From contig JAYEKL010000117.1 of assembly GCA_034660995.1 (NCBI GenBank), positions 1 through 6,870 on the forward strand: a DNA stretch of 6,870 nt, in the 5' to 3' direction. Source of the stretch: JAYEKL01 sp034660995. Lineage in GTDB: Bacteria; Patescibacteriota; Minisyncoccia; JAHIHE01; JAGLIN01. Shown in pieces: positions 5,966-6,870 of the stretch (the stretch's first letter is position 1; each line of letters starts with the position of its first letter). The notes under the pieces were generated by a model, which saw only the letters and a program-made list of their open reading frames with translations, was not told the origin of the DNA and made no database searches. The translations under genes and the position numbers were made by a program.

Positions 5966-5999
5966 TTTATATACTAACATATTAACATATAATTAACAT
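5966..5999 (-). promoter_or_regulatory. Candidate ruvB promoter with repeated TAACAT units
   Basis: On the ruvB coding strand a TATAAA box (5966-5971) ends 8 bases before the ATG, a spacing that would give a nearly leaderless transcript. Just upstream are three copies of an 8-base unit: on the plus strand ACTAACAT (5973-5980), ATTAACAT (5981-5988) and ATTAACAT (5992-5999). They cover where a -35 region would be, so they could be binding sites for a regulator. They do not match known LexA boxes. Low-complexity AT sequence is the alternative. Confidence 0.3.
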
Positions 6000-6047
6000 T
6001 TTAAACAATAAAATATATATAAAATACTTATATAATCATATCGTTTT

Positions 6048-6075
6048 GATAGCAGCGCTTATTAGTGTTACTATT
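6048..6075 (+). other. Possible RNA hairpin in the 312-base gap before the small exported ORF
   Basis: As RNA, AUAGCAGCGCU (6049-6059) can pair with AGUGUUACUAU (6064-6074) around a UAUU loop. Two G-U wobbles and one C-A mismatch occur, and a further G-U pair is possible outside. The wobble pairs favour plus-strand RNA over DNA symmetry. After it comes A/G-rich sequence, including a GGGGAGTGGAG stretch (6095-6105), and then A/C-rich DNA (to 6130). Apart from this hairpin, the repeated TAACAT units near ruvB and a small stem at 6205-6221, I see nothing specific in 5958-6269. Confidence 0.3.
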
Positions 6076-6204
6076 TAGAGTAAAATAAGAATAGGGGAGT
6101 GGAGTTTATCCAAAAAACAAAAACAAAAAACATATTTCTTAATTATTCAGAAACAATCTAAAGTTTTTTAAGGTTAGAAAATTTTTATTGTTTTTGAAGA
6201 ATGA

Positions 6205-6221
6205 GCGATATAAAAAATCGC
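6205..6221 (+). promoter_or_regulatory. Small stem and -10-like box before the exported ORF
   Basis: GCGAT (6205-6209) and ATCGC (6217-6221) form a 5-bp stem around ATAAAAA. TATAAA (6209-6214) within it is a possible -10 box about 55 bases before the ATG at 6270, with a poor TATTGT 17 bases upstream. Both readings are weak. Confidence 0.25.
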
Positions 6222-6269
6222 GATGATTTGTGACTCGGAAGCAAAAAAATAAAAGAGGCAAAGAAATAA

Positions 6270-6458
6270 ATGAAATGGAAAAGTAAAGGAATAATAGCAG
6301 TAATGCTGTGTATGCTGGCTGTGCCAGTGGCGGCAACAGATATAAGACATGCAGAAAATGCTGTCATTATAAATGACGGAAGGTGGATTGGACATCACGC
6401 TTTAGTTTTTGAGGGCCATACGCACTTTAGTGGTTTCGTTTATGATAGGCTCTGTTGA
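6270..6458 (+). CDS. Small ORF with signal peptide, possibly a truncated exported protein
   Basis: 62 codons. Residues 1-24 form a textbook signal peptide: basic n-region (MKWKSK), hydrophobic core (GIIAVMLCMLAVPV) and AA-T as a likely cleavage site (VPVAA, then TD). An AAGAGG Shine-Dalgarno (6253-6258) sits 11 bases before the ATG, the best ribosome site in the window. The mature part, beginning DIRHAENAVIINDGRWIGHH, is not a family I recognise. It stops soon after entering an inverted-repeat arm: the last codons (DRLC and stop, 6444-6458) overlap the arm at 6445-6456. G+C over 6270-6439 is about 42% by hand count, against about 30% in neighbouring genes. This suggests acquired DNA or the broken start of a longer gene. 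Alternatives are a short exported peptide or a chance ORF; the signal peptide together with a good ribosome site argues against chance. Confidence 0.5.
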   Translation: MKWKSKGIIAVMLCMLAVPVAATDIRHAENAVIINDGRWIGHHALVFEGHTHFSGFVYDRLC

Positions 6459-6619
6459 TCTTCTCTTCGTTCCCCCTGATAAGAGCCTGTCCTGAGCGAC
6501 AGCCGAATGGAGGGTTAGGGGATTTGAAAAATTGATTAAGAAAAGTTAAATTATTTTTTTAAGATTGTATAAAGTTTATTTCTTTTTGTAAAAACTAAAT
6601 AAAAATTAACAGAGCCTAT
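6445..6619. mobile_element. MITE-like element with ATAGGCTCTGTT inverted ends
   Basis: ATAGGCTCTGTT (6445-6456) and its perfect reverse complement AACAGAGCCTAT (6608-6619) bound a 175-base non-coding segment. Inside, AGGCTCT (6447-6453) can also pair with AGAGCCT (6482-6488). The segment then holds the dispersed TGTCCTGAGC motif (6488-6511), GGAGGGTTAGGGGATT, and AT-rich sequence. TATG lies just outside the left end (6441-6444) and recurs near the right end (6621-6624), but with one extra base, so a target duplication is not clear. The left end interrupts the small exported ORF. Confidence 0.5.
6488..6511 (+). repeat. Dispersed motif TGTCCTGAGC-n4-GCCGAATGGA, copy 2
   Basis: Second copy of the motif at 3565-3588, in the opposite orientation. 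The two flanks are identical over 20 bases and only the four middle bases differ (GACA here). Confidence 0.6.
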
Positions 6620-6749
6620 ATATGGGCTGATGATTTTTACCGATTATTCTCCTCTTGAGATGGGCAAGGGGTGTGTTAACAAGCTTTTTAACACACCCCC
6701 AACCCTCTCTCTAGAGGGGAATTATAAGAAAATCACCAGCCCATATATA
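6617..6749. repeat. 133-base imperfect palindrome
   Basis: The outer arms TATATATGGGCTG (6617-6629) and CAGCCCATATATA (6737-6749) match perfectly. After one mismatch the pairing continues with TGATTTT/AAAATCA. The inner arms GGGGTGTGTTAA (6668-6679) and TTAACACACCCC (6688-6699) match perfectly around an 8-base loop containing AAGCTT. The stretches between (6637-6667 and 6700-6729) are alignable with small gaps, both carrying a CCTCT-GAGA-type core. Each half therefore contains a diverged copy of the C-rich repeat seen at 1233-1262. The element looks like two repeat copies head to head, or a MITE. Beyond it, 6750-6870 is AT-rich with a small GAGA/TCTC stem near 6834-6845; I find no gene there. 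Confidence 0.65.
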
Positions 6750-6870
6750 ATATCTTTTTTTAAAGACAAAGAAAGAATATAAAAACAGTTTAAGGCATAT
6801 TCCCTTTCTGCCACGCTCCGTTCTTTTGATAAGAGAGATGTCTCCTATTTTTATTATAAGTTTTAAATTA

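Noticed and set aside
5958..6010. LexA/SOS box upstream of ruvB
   Set aside because: The TAACAT units do not form the inverted GAAC/GTTC arrangement of known LexA sites.
6090..6110. GGGGAGTGGAG as MraZ-type binding repeats
   Set aside because: No mraZ or cell-division gene follows and the repeat spacing does not fit.
6139..6398. Three overlapping minus-strand open frames rich in Phe, Ile and Leu
   Set aside because: They lie opposite the signal-peptide ORF and AT-rich leader; the hydrophobicity follows from A-rich plus-strand sequence, and no ribosome sites are present.
6711..6869. Minus-strand open frame entering from the right edge (about 52 codons)
   Set aside because: It has no recognisable motif, passes into the 133-base palindrome and ends in its C-rich repeat; too weak to call a partial gene.
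1..6870. tRNA, rRNA or alternative genetic code (TGA as sense)
   Set aside because: No cloverleaf or rRNA segment was seen, and the long genes contain no in-frame TGA, so standard decoding fits.

Overview
The window is AT-rich (about 30% G+C in the genes by partial hand count). It uses the standard bacterial code: the 697-codon and 340-codon genes contain no in-frame TGA. It carries a RuvB, a class A penicillin-binding protein of the PBP1C type, a bacterial PH-domain membrane protein and a toxin-antitoxin pair. Low G+C, weak or absent Shine-Dalgarno sites, start codons close behind -10-like boxes, and short palindromic repeats in most gene junctions suggest a Candidate Phyla Radiation (Patescibacteria) bacterium. 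That placement is an inference from style and gene content; no marker gene proves it.

Layout. The left edge holds two overlapping plus-strand genes. The first is an Xre-type helix-turn-helix protein fused to a Panacea/DUF4065 (SocA-like) domain, cut by the window edge. The second is a RelE/HigB-like protein. Together they look like a type II toxin-antitoxin module with the antitoxin first. A convergent junction packed with nested hairpins (1148-1262) separates them from four minus-strand genes. In transcription order these are ruvB, an 87-residue two-helix membrane protein, a bacterial PH-domain membrane protein, and a PBP1C-type peptidoglycan synthase. The gaps of 152, 234 and 338 bases make one tight operon unlikely. 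Two of the gaps hold separate inverted-repeat-bounded elements.

The right end (5958-6870) is mostly non-coding. It has ruvB upstream DNA with repeated TAACAT units, a possible RNA hairpin, a small plus-strand ORF with a clear signal peptide and higher G+C (about 42%), and two abutting inverted-repeat elements. The last coding bases of the small ORF lie inside one repeat arm, so it may be the broken start of a longer exported protein.

Working together: RuvB serves homologous recombination and PBP1C serves wall synthesis. The PH-domain and 87-residue proteins have no function readable from sequence. The TA pair is probably self-contained. The most unusual part of the window is the variety of palindromic, MITE-like elements at gene boundaries, with motifs shared between distant junctions. 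The best candidate for a little-described system is the HTH-Panacea/RelE-like pair.
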